Assembly: GCF_900156025.1 (NCBI RefSeq)
Contig: NZ_FTMO01000013.1
Span: 16,270 to 80,269, forward strand
Source of the DNA: Allobosea sp. TND4EK4
GTDB lineage: Bacteria; Pseudomonadota; Alphaproteobacteria; Rhizobiales; Beijerinckiaceae
Direction: 5' to 3'
DNA length: 64,000 nt
Shown: positions 1 to 8,880 of the stretch, piece by piece
Position numbering within the stretch: the stretch's first letter is position 1
Layout of the letters: each line of letters begins with the position of its first letter
Notes under the pieces: generated by a model
What the model was told of the DNA's origin: nothing
Seen by the model: only the letters and a program-made list of their open reading frames with translations
The model's database searches: none
Program-made: the position numbers and the translations under genes

Positions 1-406
1 TCATGGTCACCATCATCACGGCGGCGGGCATCATCCCCATGACGGCCACCACCATCACGACGTCAATCGCCACGATGCCTCGATCCGGGCCTTTGCGCTG
101 ACCGCCGAGACCCCGGTCGCCCGCGCCACCTTCGAGCTGTTCTGGACGATGCTGCGCTCGATCCATGGCCCCCGCCTGCTCCGCCTCAAGGGCCTCGTCG
201 CCATCGCCGGCCAGCCGAACCGGCCACTGCTGCTTCATGCGGTCCAACAGGTCCTGCATCCGCCGCTGGAGCTGGAGGGCTGGCCGGATGGCGACCGCCG
301 GTCGCGTCTCGTGCTGATCGCGAAGGATGTCGAGGAGGAGACGGTGCGGCGGCTCTGGTCCGCCTTCCTCGGCCAGCAGCAGCCGGCAGCCGCGCAACCG
401 GCCTGA
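1..406 (+). CDS. CobW/COG0523-family GTPase (metallochaperone), C-terminal part only
   Basis: The window opens inside this gene; only the last ~134 residues are present, in the frame starting at base 2, with no GTPase motifs in view. The visible part begins with a very His-rich stretch (bases 2-75, about a dozen His within 30 residues, mixed with Gly and Asp). A typical CobW C-terminal domain follows (SIRAFALTAETPV, then a Trp/Leu-rich helix and the segment LLRLKGLVAIAG). In this family the GTPase domain supplies energy for delivery of zinc, cobalt or another metal to a client enzyme, and the His-rich linker binds metal. The client cannot be told from the sequence: the upstream neighbours are outside the window and the downstream gene is unrelated. 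Family assignment is firm, exact function is not. Confidence 0.85.
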   Translation, partial: HGHHHHGGGHHPHDGHHHHDVNRHDASIRAFALTAETPVARATFELFWTMLRSIHGPRLLRLKGLVAIAGQPNRPLLLHAVQQVLHPPLELEGWPDGDRRSRLVLIAKDVEEETVRRLWSAFLGQQQPAAAQPA

Positions 407-477
407 CGAGAGGCCGCCGCCGCGGCCCCGATCTTGAAGCTTCTGACCCAAAGAACGGGACGCGGCCAGGCGCCCGG

Positions 478-507
478 CCGTTCCGGCACGATTTCGTACC
501 GGAACGG
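478..507. repeat. Inverted repeat upstream of the GNAT-like gene
   Basis: Perfect 9-base arms CCGTTCCGG (478-486) and CCGGAACGG (499-507) with a 12-base spacer, 20 bases before the start at 528. It lies between the cobW stop and the next gene. It could be a terminator stem without a T-run, an operator, or a 5' UTR hairpin; nothing decides between these. Confidence 0.5.
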
Positions 508-527
508 GGAACCGAGGGGTCGAAGCG

Positions 528-1634
528 ATGCAGGGCCTTTTGCCTTCGCGACCGATGATCGGCGCAGTGCCGCCACGCGGGGCCGTCTCCGTTCCGGTGC
601 GGTCCGGCGCGCCGTGCATCGTCGAGAGCCGTCGCCTCCCGGCCTGCGCGGAGATCTCCGCCAGCTGGAGCGCGCTGGCGAAACACGCCGTGACCGCGAA
701 CCCCTTCTTCGAGCCGGGCTTCCTCCTGCCCGCCGCACAGCATCTCGTGGCCTTCCGCGACGTTTCCGTACTGCTCGTCTGGCAAGACAGCACGGGGGGC
801 CAGGAGCGGCGGCTCGTCGGCTTCATGCCCTATCGGCGCAAGGCCCGCATGCTGCGCGGCGAGAGCGTGACCGGCTGCGAGGATGATCGCCTGCTCTGTG
901 ACTGGCCGTTGATTGATCGCGATGCAGCCCTTCCGGTGGCCGGCGCCCTGCTGCGCGCCCTCAGGGCGAACGGCATGATGGGCGAGGGATTGCGGGTGCA
1001 CGGGCTTGCGCCGGACAATCCGCTGCGGCTCCTGCTGGCGACGGCGGCCCGGCTGGAAGGGCTGGCCATCATCGCCAGCCTGCGGGCGCCGCGTCCCGCT
1101 TCCGGCTCCGCCGGCCCCGGCCCGCAGTTCTCGCTTCAGGAGGCGAGGAACCAGAGCGAGCTGCGCGACGGCGTCGAAATCCTGATGGCGCTGGAGGCGT
1201 CGGGAGCGACGGGCCGCGCCGGAAGCGCAGCCGTGCAGGACAACCGCGAAGCGGCCTTCCTGCGCGCGATGAGCCGCAATCTCGCCCGCGAGAAGCTCTG
1301 CCGGGTAAGCCTGCTGATGGACGCCTCCCGGACTGTCGCCGCCGCCCTCACCCTGGGCAGGGGCAAGCGGCGCTGGCTCTACAAGGCAGCCGCGGAAGAA
1401 GCAGGGAACCAGCAGGAGACGCGGGACAGGCAGGACGGCCTGCTGGCCTTGATCCAGCGGAGCTCGCCCGGCCTGGAGCTTCTTGGCCTTGGCGACCAGT
1501 TCGTCCTGCCGGCCAGCGCCGGCATGCCGGTCCATGACCTGGCATTGAGCGACCCGTCGCCACGCAGGCCCGTCGATCTCGCCCGCCGCCTGCGCGCGAG
1601 CCTCGATCGCGGCCTGTTCAGGCCTCGGCCCTGA
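528..1634 (+). CDS. GNAT-fold acyltransferase-like protein (BcsL/CelD-type)
   Basis: 368-residue soluble protein. Residues ~45-65 (SWSALAKHAVTANPFFEPG) match the opening of CelD/BcsL-type and FemAB-like GNAT proteins, in which a W..L...A...NPFFEP signature precedes the first acyltransferase half. A later segment (VAAALTLGRGKRRWLYKAA) resembles the second-half beta-strands where acyl-CoA binds. Members of this group are often linked to polysaccharide or envelope acylation, but no such genes are nearby, so the substrate is unknown. The ATG at 528 has GAGGGG eight bases upstream. The 3' end overlaps the convergent acyl-CoA ligase gene by 17 bases. The C-terminal third is more degenerate than usual, so a divergent or specialised member is possible. 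Confidence 0.6.
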   Translation: MQGLLPSRPMIGAVPPRGAVSVPVRSGAPCIVESRRLPACAEISASWSALAKHAVTANPFFEPGFLLPAAQHLVAFRDVSVLLVWQDSTGGQERRLVGFMPYRRKARMLRGESVTGCEDDRLLCDWPLIDRDAALPVAGALLRALRANGMMGEGLRVHGLAPDNPLRLLLATAARLEGLAIIASLRAPRPASGSAGPGPQFSLQEARNQSELRDGVEILMALEASGATGRAGSAAVQDNREAAFLRAMSRNLAREKLCRVSLLMDASRTVAAALTLGRGKRRWLYKAAAEEAGNQQETRDRQDGLLALIQRSSPGLELLGLGDQFVLPASAGMPVHDLALSDPSPRRPVDLARRLRASLDRGLFRPRP

Positions 1635-3237
1635 GCTGACGGCGAATGATCTTGCCGGTCGTGGTCATCGGCAACTCCTCGCGGAAGGCGATCTCGCGCG
1701 GATATTCATGGGCCGAGAGCCGCGCCTTGACGAAGGCCTGCAGTTCCGCGGCGAGTTCCGGCGAGCCGGGCCCGCCGTCGCGCGGAACGACGAAGGCCTT
1801 GACGATCTCGGTCCGCAGGGCATCCGGCTTGCCCACCACGGCGGCCAGCGCCACCTCAGGATGCTTCAGCAGGCAGTCCTCGATCTCGCCGGGGCCGATG
1901 CGATAGCCCGAGGAGGTGATGATGTCGTCGTCGCGCCCGATGAAGCGGACATAGCCGTCCTCGTCCTGCACGCCCTCGTCGCCGGTGATCATCCAGTCGC
2001 CGACGAACTTCGCCGCAGTTGCGGCCGGGTTGTTCCAATAGCCCAGGAACATGACCGGGTCGGGCCGGCGCACCGCGATCTGGCCTTCCTCGCCTGGCTC
2101 GCAGACGGAGCCGTCGGGCCGGATGATCGCGACCTCGTGCCCCGGCACCGCCTTGCCGATGCAACCTGGCCTGCTGATGCCGATCCCGGCGCAGGAGGCG
2201 AGGACGAGATTGCATTCGGTCTGGCCATAGGCCTCGTTGATGGTGAGCCCCAGCGCCTCGCGCCCCCATTCCAGCGTCTCGGCCCCCAGCGCCTCGCCCG
2301 CCGCCGCGACGGTGCGCAGATTCAGCCGGAAGCGGTCCCGCGGGCTGCCGGCGCCCCGCAGCATCCTCAGCGCCGTCGGCGGGACGAACGCGTTGCGGAT
2401 GGCGAGATCCTGCATCAGCCGATAGGCTTCGTCCGGCTCGAACCGTGTCACCGGGCGCGCCACCACCGCCACCCCGAAATGCAGCGCCGGCAGCAGCATG
2501 TTGAGCAGGCCTCCGGCCCAGGCCCAGTCCGCCGGGGTCCAGGCGCGGTCGCCGGGCTGCGGCATGAATTCATGCGGCATCTGCACGCCGGGAAGATGCC
2601 CCGGCAGAACGCGGTGCCCGTGCAGGGCGCCCTTGGGGTTGCCGGTCGTGCCGGAGGTGTAGATCATCAGCGCCGGATCGTCCGGACCGGTTTCGGCGGG
2701 CACGAAATCGGCCGATCCCTCCTCGACCAGCGTGTCCCAGCCCATGATTCCGCCATCGGCGCCGTCGATGGAGACGACGAGTTCCAGCCCCGCCGGCAGC
2801 TCCGGTATCTGCCGCAGCTTCGCCAGCCCGGCATCGTCCGTGACGATGGCCTTCGCGCCTGAATCCGCCAGCCGGTAAGCCAGCGCATCGACGCCGAACA
2901 GCGCTGCAAGCGGCACGGCGACGGCGCCGAGCTTATAGGCCGCCAGATGCGCGGTGAGGACGTGGCGCCCCTGCGGCAGCAGGATCGCGAGACGCTCGCC
3001 GCGCCGGACGCCGCGCTTGCCCAAAGCGTCGGCCAGGCGGTTCGACTGCTCGCGCAGCCAGCCGAAGCTGACCGGATGGACCTGCCAGTCGCGCGAGACC
3101 TCGATGATCGCCGGCCGCTGCGGCTCCAGCGCCGCCCAGCGATCGCAGACATCGACGGCAATGTTGTAGCGCTCGGGAATGTGCCAGCGGAAGGCGGCGC
3201 GCAGGGCGGCGTAATCGGGCAGTCTCGGAAGATGCAA
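1618..3237 (-). CDS. AMP-dependent acyl-CoA synthetase (ACSM/benzoate-CoA ligase type)
   Basis: 539-residue adenylate-forming enzyme that activates a carboxylic acid to its acyl-CoA through an acyl-AMP. It has the P-loop YTSGTTGNPKG (193-203), the A5 motif YGQTEC, the A7/A8 region TGDEGVQDEDGYVRFIGR-D, and the C-terminal catalytic Lys529 in TTGKIIRRQL. The organisation is closest to medium-chain or aryl ACSM-type ligases, not acetyl-CoA synthetase, because of its shorter N-terminus. The substrate is unknown. The reading frame opens at a TTG (3237) with a weak AGGA about 11 bases upstream; no nearby ATG fits, so the start is uncertain. It is followed 86 bases away by the divergent-family binding-protein gene on the same strand. 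Confidence 0.85.
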   Translation of the reverse strand: MHLPRLPDYAALRAAFRWHIPERYNIAVDVCDRWAALEPQRPAIIEVSRDWQVHPVSFGWLREQSNRLADALGKRGVRRGERLAILLPQGRHVLTAHLAAYKLGAVAVPLAALFGVDALAYRLADSGAKAIVTDDAGLAKLRQIPELPAGLELVVSIDGADGGIMGWDTLVEEGSADFVPAETGPDDPALMIYTSGTTGNPKGALHGHRVLPGHLPGVQMPHEFMPQPGDRAWTPADWAWAGGLLNMLLPALHFGVAVVARPVTRFEPDEAYRLMQDLAIRNAFVPPTALRMLRGAGSPRDRFRLNLRTVAAAGEALGAETLEWGREALGLTINEAYGQTECNLVLASCAGIGISRPGCIGKAVPGHEVAIIRPDGSVCEPGEEGQIAVRRPDPVMFLGYWNNPAATAAKFVGDWMITGDEGVQDEDGYVRFIGRDDDIITSSGYRIGPGEIEDCLLKHPEVALAAVVGKPDALRTEIVKAFVVPRDGGPGSPELAAELQAFVKARLSAHEYPREIAFREELPMTTTGKIIRRQLRAEA

Positions 3238-3323
3238 GGTTCGGCAGGTCCTGTGAGAGGCGGCGCACGATAGGAAGCGCGCCTTGCCCTGTCATGAGCG
3301 GGCAGGGAAGAGCCGCCTTGCGC

Positions 3324-4379
3324 TCAGAACAGGCGTTCTTCCTTCGCGGGGAGGAAAGCAGGCGTGAACGCGTCGCCCGCCTTCGCCCGGTCGCGCAGCG
3401 GCTGCACCATCGCCAGCTGGTCGAGCGCCTGCTGCCAGCGGGCCGGATCGAGCCCGCCCAGCCCGTGCTCGCGGACATGAGGCGTCAGCACATTCTGCTG
3501 GAGCATCGCGGCGAGCCTCTGCCGCTCGACCTCGGGCTGCGCCGCGTCGCTGCGGCGGCCGAGCATTTGCACGGCCGCATCCGGATGCGTCGAAACCTCG
3601 CGCATGCCGCGGATCAGCGCCCGCACCAGCCCGCGCACCGCACCGGGCTGGTCGGCGGCGAGCTTCGGCGAGACCATGACCGCGTTTCCGTAGAGCACCA
3701 CGCCATGATCGGCCATCGTCAGCACGACGATGTCCTCCGCTGGCACGCCGCGCGCCGTCAGGATCGCGGTCGCCGAAGGGCCGAAGCCGAAGATGCCGTC
3801 GACCTCGCCCGAGGCCAGCATCGGCTCCCGCACGGCAAAACCGATAGTCTCCAGGCGGATGCGACTGTCGTCGATGCGGTTCAGCGTCTTGAACAGCGGC
3901 CACTGCGCAAAGGACGCATCGGCAGCCGGCGCACCGAGCTTGCGGCCTTCGAGGCTGGCGGGCATTGCGGTAATCCCGCGGCTGCGCCGCCCGATGACCG
4001 CAAAGGGCGGCCGGTCATGGACCATCATGACCGCCTTGAGATCGTAGCCCGGCTTGCCGTCCCGCAGCCGCACCAGCGCGTTGATGTCTCCGAAGCCGGC
4101 ATCGAACTCGCCGGCGGCAATGCGGGACGGCACCAGCCGCGAGCCCACCCCCGGTTCGATCACCACATCGAGACCCTCGGCGCCGAAATAGCCCTTCTCC
4201 TGCGCCGCAAGGAACAGCGCCGACAGGCCCTCGAGGCGCCAGTCCAGCAGCAGCCTGATCGGGACGGCTTGGGCGAGCGCAGGCCTGCCCAGCGCGAGAA
4301 AGCCCGTCCCCGCCGCTGCGAGGCGCCCGAAACCGCGCCGCGACAACCCCGTCCCGGTCCCGCGCCCAGCCGCCACCAT
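3324..4379 (-). CDS. NMT1/THI5-like (NitT/TauT-type) ABC substrate-binding protein
   Basis: Periplasmic solute-binding protein of the NMT1/SsuA family (351 residues from the chosen start). The N-terminus carries a Tat-type signal (SRRGFGRLAAAGTGFLALG) ending near ALAQA. The mature part begins VPIRLLLDWRLEGLSALFLAAQEKGYF, typical for this family, whose members bind pyrimidine, sulfonate, nitrate or riboflavin-like ligands. GGAGG directly abuts one ATG (4385) and lies six bases before the next in-frame ATG (4379), so 4379 is preferred. No permease or ATPase gene is adjacent, so it is an orphan binding protein or depends on a transporter elsewhere. It is transcribed toward the acyl-CoA ligase, 86 bases away, and the two may be co-transcribed. 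Confidence 0.85.
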   Translation of the reverse strand: MVAAGRGTGTGLSRRGFGRLAAAGTGFLALGRPALAQAVPIRLLLDWRLEGLSALFLAAQEKGYFGAEGLDVVIEPGVGSRLVPSRIAAGEFDAGFGDINALVRLRDGKPGYDLKAVMMVHDRPPFAVIGRRSRGITAMPASLEGRKLGAPAADASFAQWPLFKTLNRIDDSRIRLETIGFAVREPMLASGEVDGIFGFGPSATAILTARGVPAEDIVVLTMADHGVVLYGNAVMVSPKLAADQPGAVRGLVRALIRGMREVSTHPDAAVQMLGRRSDAAQPEVERQRLAAMLQQNVLTPHVREHGLGGLDPARWQQALDQLAMVQPLRDRAKAGDAFTPAFLPAKEERLF

Positions 4380-4500
4380 CGTCATCCTCCGCCAAGAGAG
4401 CCGTATTGCCTGCGGCATCCGCAACCCTCGCTTGCCACCTTCAGATCATAACACGTTGAAATCGCGTCAACAGGCGCTCTTTTTCGAGGTGGCAGGAGCG

Positions 4501-4956
4501 TCACAGCGGCAGGGCCCCGTCGGTCTTGACCTCCTCCATCACGGCATAGGTTCGCGTCTCGCGGACGGCTGGCAGCGCCAGCAGCACCTCGCCAAGGAAA
4601 TGCCGGTAGGCACCCATATCCGCGACCCGCGTCTTGACCAGGTAGTCAAAGCCGCCGGCGACCATGTGGCACTCCAGCACTTCAGGGGCCCGCTTCACCG
4701 CCGCCGCGAAGCGCTCGAAGGCATCAGGCGTCGTCTTGTCGAGATAGACCTCGACGAAGACCAGCAGGTTGAGGCCGAGCTTTGCCGGGTCCAGCGTCGC
4801 CCGATAGCCGGTGATGTAGCCATCGCGTGTCAGCCGCTTCAGCCGCTCGCCCGTGGCTGTCGCGGACAACCCGACCTTTTCGGCAAGTTCGACGCCGGAA
4901 ATCCGGCCATCCGCCTGCAGCAGCGCCAAAAGTCGCCGGTCGATGCGATCGATCAT
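4501..4956 (-). CDS. putR: Lrp/AsnC-family regulator, probable proline-responsive activator PutR
   Basis: 151 residues: an N-terminal helix-turn-helix (IDRRLLALLQADGRISGVELAEKVGLSATA; ~3-50) and a C-terminal RAM/AsnC ligand-binding domain (~60-145) containing the usual ...GGFDYLVKTRVADMGAYRHFL segment. It is divergent from putA across 128 bases. In Agrobacterium, Rhodobacter and Bradyrhizobium an Lrp-type PutR in this position activates putA in response to proline, and the PutA here has no DNA-binding domain of its own, so it needs an external regulator. The assignment therefore rests on family plus context. The start ATG (4956) has only a weak GAGA-type ribosome site. Confidence 0.85.
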   Translation of the reverse strand: MIDRIDRRLLALLQADGRISGVELAEKVGLSATATGERLKRLTRDGYITGYRATLDPAKLGLNLLVFVEVYLDKTTPDAFERFAAAVKRAPEVLECHMVAGGFDYLVKTRVADMGAYRHFLGEVLLALPAVRETRTYAVMEEVKTDGALPL

Positions 4957-5084
4957 GATGTTTCTCTAAAATAGGGCCCTTTAACCGGGAAAGATACTGC
5001 CTTGCCGTCAAGAGTCGCAATTGAAATCAGGACTCAGGAGCCTCACACTTCAGATCATCCGCCAGCGACCCGACCGGAGCCTCC
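4957..5084. promoter_or_regulatory. putR-putA divergent control region
   Basis: 128 bases between divergent start codons. Close to putR is an AT-flanked palindrome centred on GGGCCC (4974-4979; AAATA before it, TTTAA after it), itself bracketed by TTTCTC (4961-4966) and GGGAAAG (4987-4993). This arrangement suits an Lrp-family octamer binding a curved, AT-flanked site, probably giving putR autoregulation and putA activation. The operator call is inference. putA has a modest GGAGCC ribosome site just before its ATG. Confidence 0.45.
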
Positions 5085-8000
5085 ATGGCCGCCCCCGTCT
5101 CCTCCCTGCCCCCCTTTCGCGCGCCCTACGCCGAAGACGATGGCGCGATCGCCGATCGTCTTCTCGCCGGGGCGCGGCGCGACCCCGCCGCCAAGGCTCG
5201 GATCGACGCCCGTGCGACCGGGCTGGTCGAGGCGATCCGCACACGCAAGGTCGGCCTCGGCGGCATCGAAGAGTTGCTGCGCGAATATTCGCTCTCCACC
5301 AAGGAGGGCCTTGCCCTGATGGTGCTGGCCGAGGCGCTGCTGCGCGTGCCCGATGCCGCCACCGCCGACCGGCTGATCGAGGACAAGCTCGGCCAGGGCG
5401 ATTTCGCCAACCACGAATCGAAGTCGGACGCCTTCCTCGTCTCGGCATCGGCCTGGGCGCTGGGCATCACCGCCCGCGTCATCCAGCCCGGCGAAACCCC
5501 GGCCGGCATCGTCGGCAGCCTCGCCAAGCGCCTCGGCGTGCCGACCGTGCGGACCGCGACGCGCCAGGCGATGCGGGTGATGGGCAACCATTTCGTCCTC
5601 GGCCAGACGATCGAGGAGGCGCTGAAGCGCGCCCGTTCCGGCGTCGGCAAGCTCTATCGCTATTCCTTCGACATGCTCGGCGAAGGCGCCCGCACCCAAG
5701 CCGACGCGGACCGCTACCTCGCCTCCTATGTTGCAGCGATCGACGCCATCGGCCGCTCGGCCGGCAACGACCGGCTGCCGAACCGCCCGGGCATCTCGGT
5801 CAAGCTGTCGGCCCTGCATCCGCGCTACGACGCCACCAACCGCGAGCGGGTGATGGCCGAGCTGGTGCCGAAGGTGATCGAGCTCGCCCGCCAGGCCAAG
5901 AGCTACGATCTCAATTTCACCATCGACGCCGAGGAGGCCGACCGGCTGGAGCTCTCGCTCGACGTCATCGACGCCGTCTTCGCCGATCCCTCGCTCGCTG
6001 GCTGGGACGGCTTTGGCCTCGCGATCCAGGCCTATCAGAAGCGCGCCTCGGCGGTGATCGCCCATATCGGGCGGCTCGCGGAGATCCATGGCCGGCGCAT
6101 GATGGTGCGGCTGGTCAAGGGCGCTTATTGGGACACCGAGCTGAAGCGCGCCCAGGAGCGCGGCCTGCCCGATTATCCGGTCTTCACCCGCAAGGCGATG
6201 ACCGATCTCAATTACGAGGCCTGCGCCGCGCAGCTCCTGCGCCTGCGGCCCCGCATCATCCCGCAGTTTGCCACGCACAACGCGCTGACAGTCGCTTCCG
6301 TCGCGGAAATGGCCGGTAATGCGGAAGGCTTCGAATTCCAGCGCCTGCACGGCATGGGCGAGGCGCTGTATGAGAAGCTGCTGCGCGAGAACGACGGCTA
6401 TGCCTGCCGCACCTATGCGCCCGTCGGCGGCCATCAGGACCTGCTCGCCTATCTCGTCCGCCGCCTGCTCGAGAACGGCGCCAATTCCTCCTTCGTCAGC
6501 GCCTCGGGCGATCCGGACGTGCCGGTCTCGCAGCTCCTGACGCCCCCGGCCGACGTCATCGGCAGCGCGAGCGCAGCCCGCCATCGCCGCATCCCGCTCC
6601 CGGCCGATCTCTACGGCCCCTCGCGCAAGAACTCGGCCGGCGTCGAGCTCGGCCATGAAGAGAGCCTGGAAGGGCTGCTGAAGGAAATCGGCGCTGCGGG
6701 CGCCTTCCCGGACGCCGCCCCGCTGATCGGCGGCAAGCCGCAACCGGGCGCCGCCCGCGAGGTCCGTTCACCGATCGACGGCCAGCCCATCGGCAAGGTC
6801 GTCGAGGCCGACGCCGCCACCGCCGCACGCGCCGTGGAAGCCGCCGTCAAGGGCTTCCGCGGCTGGAGCGAGACACCCGCCCGCATCCGCGCCGCCGCCC
6901 TGCGCAAGGCCGCCGACCTGATGGAGGCCCGCCGCGGCCTCCTCATCGCGCTGCTGCAGGCGGAAGCCGGCAAGACCATCGACGATGCGATCTCCGAGGT
7001 GCGCGAGGCGGTCGATTTCTGCCGCTACTATGCCGCGCAGGCGGAAGAGCATTTTGCCATGCCGCTCGCCCTTCCCGGCCCGACCGGCGAGGAGAACAGG
7101 CTGGTGCTGCGCGGGCGCGGCGCCTTTATCTGCATCGCGCCCTGGAACTTCCCGCTCGCCATCTTCGCCGGCCAGGTGGTCGCCGCGCTGGTCGCCGGCA
7201 ACAGCGTCGTTGCCAAGCCAGCGCCGCAGACCCCGCTGATCGCCGCGGTCGCCGTCCGCATCCTGCACGAGGCCGGCGTGCCGGTGAGCGCGCTGCATCT
7301 CGTGCCGGGCGGCAGCGAGGCCGGTGCCGCCCTGGTGGCGCACAAGGACGTAGCCGGCGTCGCCTTCACCGGCTCGACCGCGACAGCGCGCGGCATCAAC
7401 CGGGCGCTCGCCGCCAAGGACGGGCCGATCGTCCCGCTGATCGCCGAGACAGGCGGCCTCAACGCCATGATCGTCGATGCCACCGCCCTGCCCGAGCAGG
7501 TCAGCGACGACGTCGTGATGTCGGCCTTCCGCTCGGCCGGCCAGCGCTGCTCGGCGCTGCGCCTTCTGGTCGTGCAGGACGACGTCGCCGACAAGATGAT
7601 CGAGATGATCGAGGGCGCGACCCGCGTCCTGAAGCTCGGAGACCCGCGCAAGCTCGACACCCATATCGGGCCGGTCATCGACACGGCCGCCAGGCAGCGG
7701 CTCGACGCCCATGTCGCCGCGATGCATAGCCAAGGCCGCGTCGCCTTTGCCGGGCAGGCGCCGGAGATCGGCGGCACCTATGTCGCGCCCCATCTCATCC
7801 GGCTCGACACAGTGAGCGACCTCACCGCCGAGCATTTCGGCCCGATCCTGCATGTCGTGCGCTGGAAGGCGGGCGATCTTGACCGGGTGATCGATGCGAT
7901 CGAAGCCACGGGCTACGGCCTGACGCTGGGCGTGCATTCGCGGATCGAGGCGACGGTTGAGCAGGTGGCGCGGCGTCTTTCCACCGGCAACGTCTACGTC

Positions 8001-8180
8001 AACCGCAACATCATCGGCGCGGTCGTCGGCGTGCAGCCCTTCGGCGGCCACGGTCTCTCCGGCACAGGGCCAAAGGCCGGCGGCCCGCATTACCTGCCGC
8101 GCTTCGCCACAGAGCAGACGGTGACGGTCAACACCGCGGCAGCCGGCGGCAATGCCAGCCTGATCGCGATGGGGGAATAG
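5085..8180 (+). CDS. putA: Bifunctional proline dehydrogenase / L-glutamate-gamma-semialdehyde dehydrogenase
   Basis: 1031 residues; oxidises proline to glutamate in two steps with FAD and NAD+, channelling P5C between sites. The N-terminal PRODH barrel (~150-480) shows RLVKGAYWD, FQRLHGMGEALYE and TYAPVGGHQDLLAYLVRRLLEN. The ALDH half (~560-1020) shows APWNFPLAIFAGQ, the FTGSTATA cofactor loop, Glu788 in AETGG, catalytic Cys822 in SAGQRCSA, and PFGGHGLSGTGPKAGG. There is no N-terminal ribbon-helix-helix domain and no long C-terminal extension, so it is a type A, non-DNA-binding PutA like that of Bradyrhizobium. The enzyme would associate with the membrane and pass electrons to quinone. It is divergent from putR, its likely regulator. 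Confidence 0.98.
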   Translation: MAAPVSSLPPFRAPYAEDDGAIADRLLAGARRDPAAKARIDARATGLVEAIRTRKVGLGGIEELLREYSLSTKEGLALMVLAEALLRVPDAATADRLIEDKLGQGDFANHESKSDAFLVSASAWALGITARVIQPGETPAGIVGSLAKRLGVPTVRTATRQAMRVMGNHFVLGQTIEEALKRARSGVGKLYRYSFDMLGEGARTQADADRYLASYVAAIDAIGRSAGNDRLPNRPGISVKLSALHPRYDATNRERVMAELVPKVIELARQAKSYDLNFTIDAEEADRLELSLDVIDAVFADPSLAGWDGFGLAIQAYQKRASAVIAHIGRLAEIHGRRMMVRLVKGAYWDTELKRAQERGLPDYPVFTRKAMTDLNYEACAAQLLRLRPRIIPQFATHNALTVASVAEMAGNAEGFEFQRLHGMGEALYEKLLRENDGYACRTYAPVGGHQDLLAYLVRRLLENGANSSFVSASGDPDVPVSQLLTPPADVIGSASAARHRRIPLPADLYGPSRKNSAGVELGHEESLEGLLKEIGAAGAFPDAAPLIGGKPQPGAAREVRSPIDGQPIGKVVEADAATAARAVEAAVKGFRGWSETPARIRAAALRKAADLMEARRGLLIALLQAEAGKTIDDAISEVREAVDFCRYYAAQAEEHFAMPLALPGPTGEENRLVLRGRGAFICIAPWNFPLAIFAGQVVAALVAGNSVVAKPAPQTPLIAAVAVRILHEAGVPVSALHLVPGGSEAGAALVAHKDVAGVAFTGSTATARGINRALAAKDGPIVPLIAETGGLNAMIVDATALPEQVSDDVVMSAFRSAGQRCSALRLLVVQDDVADKMIEMIEGATRVLKLGDPRKLDTHIGPVIDTAARQRLDAHVAAMHSQGRVAFAGQAPEIGGTYVAPHLIRLDTVSDLTAEHFGPILHVVRWKAGDLDRVIDAIEATGYGLTLGVHSRIEATVEQVARRLSTGNVYVNRNIIGAVVGVQPFGGHGLSGTGPKAGGPHYLPRFATEQTVTVNTAAAGGNASLIAMGE

Positions 8181-8197
8181 GCCCAAGGGGCTGAACC

Positions 8198-8292
8198 GTC
8201 ATTGCGGGGAGCCACAGCGCAGCAATCCAGAGGGGCAGGCTGATTGCGCCGAGGTCCATCTTCCTGGATTGCTTCGCTGCGCTCGGAATGAC
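8198..8292. repeat. Palindromic repeat, GTCATTGCG family
   Basis: A 95-base element between putA and rppH. The left arm begins GTCATTGCGGGGAGCC and continues to GCAATCCAG; the right arm, CTGGATTGCTTCGCTGCGC, ends in GGAATGAC. The two arms are inverted copies, so the element is REPIN-like. Related copies are at 22995-23077 and, as halves, at 11853-11884 and about 26086-26105. It lies in the 5' leader of rppH. Confidence 0.85.
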
Positions 8293-8304
8293 GATAATAC
8301 CGCC

Positions 8305-8802
8305 ATGTCGATCTTCCTCCCCTACCGCCCGAACGTCGGCATCGCCCTCTTCAATAGCGCCGGGCTCGTCTTTACCGGCCGCTCCCACAGCGCCGGGCCG
8401 GAGGTCGTCCTTCCCGGCTTCGACTGGCAGATGCCGCAGGGCGGGATCGACCTCGACGAGGACATCGTCGCGGCCGCGCGCCGCGAACTGGCCGAGGAGA
8501 CGGGCGTCACCGAAGCCGCTTTCCTGGCCGCGACGGAGGAATGGTGGAGCTACGATTTCCCGCCCTATGGCGGCCCGCCGCACCGGCTCTGCGCCTTTCG
8601 CGGCCAGCGACAGCGCTGGGTGGCGTTCCGTCTCACCGGCGACGAAGAAGCGATCGACATCGGCCGTCCCAATGGTGACGAGCCGCCTGAATTCGCCGAA
8701 TGGCGCTGGTGCCCTCTGGCGGAAACGCCGAATCTGATCGTGCCGTTCAAGCGCCCGGTCTACGAGAAAGTGGTCGCGGCCTTCGCGCGGTACGCGGCTT
8801 GA
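8305..8802 (+). CDS. rppH: RNA pyrophosphohydrolase (Nudix)
   Basis: 165 residues starting MSIFLPYRPNVGIALFN. RppH removes pyrophosphate from 5'-triphosphate mRNA ends and so triggers RNase E-dependent decay. The Nudix box matches G-x5-E-x7-REUxEExGU exactly at residues 46-68 (G46, E52, R60-E61, E64-E65, G67). The opening YRPNVG and the WQMPQGGID segment are typical of RppH rather than of other Nudix enzymes. An upstream in-frame ATG at 8269 lies within the palindromic repeat and is rejected in favour of the conserved N-terminus at 8305. It converges on atpC across a hairpin terminator; rppH beside the ATP synthase operon is common in this order. Confidence 0.93.
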   Translation: MSIFLPYRPNVGIALFNSAGLVFTGRSHSAGPEVVLPGFDWQMPQGGIDLDEDIVAAARRELAEETGVTEAAFLAATEEWWSYDFPPYGGPPHRLCAFRGQRQRWVAFRLTGDEEAIDIGRPNGDEPPEFAEWRWCPLAETPNLIVPFKRPVYEKVVAAFARYAA

Positions 8803-8825
8803 AGGCCGCGGCGCCGACACACCAA

Positions 8826-8851
8826 CGAAAAGGGCCGCTTTCGCGGCCCTT
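8826..8851 (-). terminator. Rho-independent terminator of the atp operon
   Basis: Perfect 9-bp stem AAGGGCCGC (8830-8838) / GCGGCCCTT (8843-8851) with a 4-base loop. Read on the minus strand it runs straight into TTTTCG. It is 30 bases beyond the atpC stop. On the plus strand it lacks a T-run, so it serves mainly the atp operon, although it may also block read-through from rppH. Confidence 0.8.
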
Positions 8852-8880
8852 GAAAACTGGCTCGGTGCTGAAGCCGTTCC

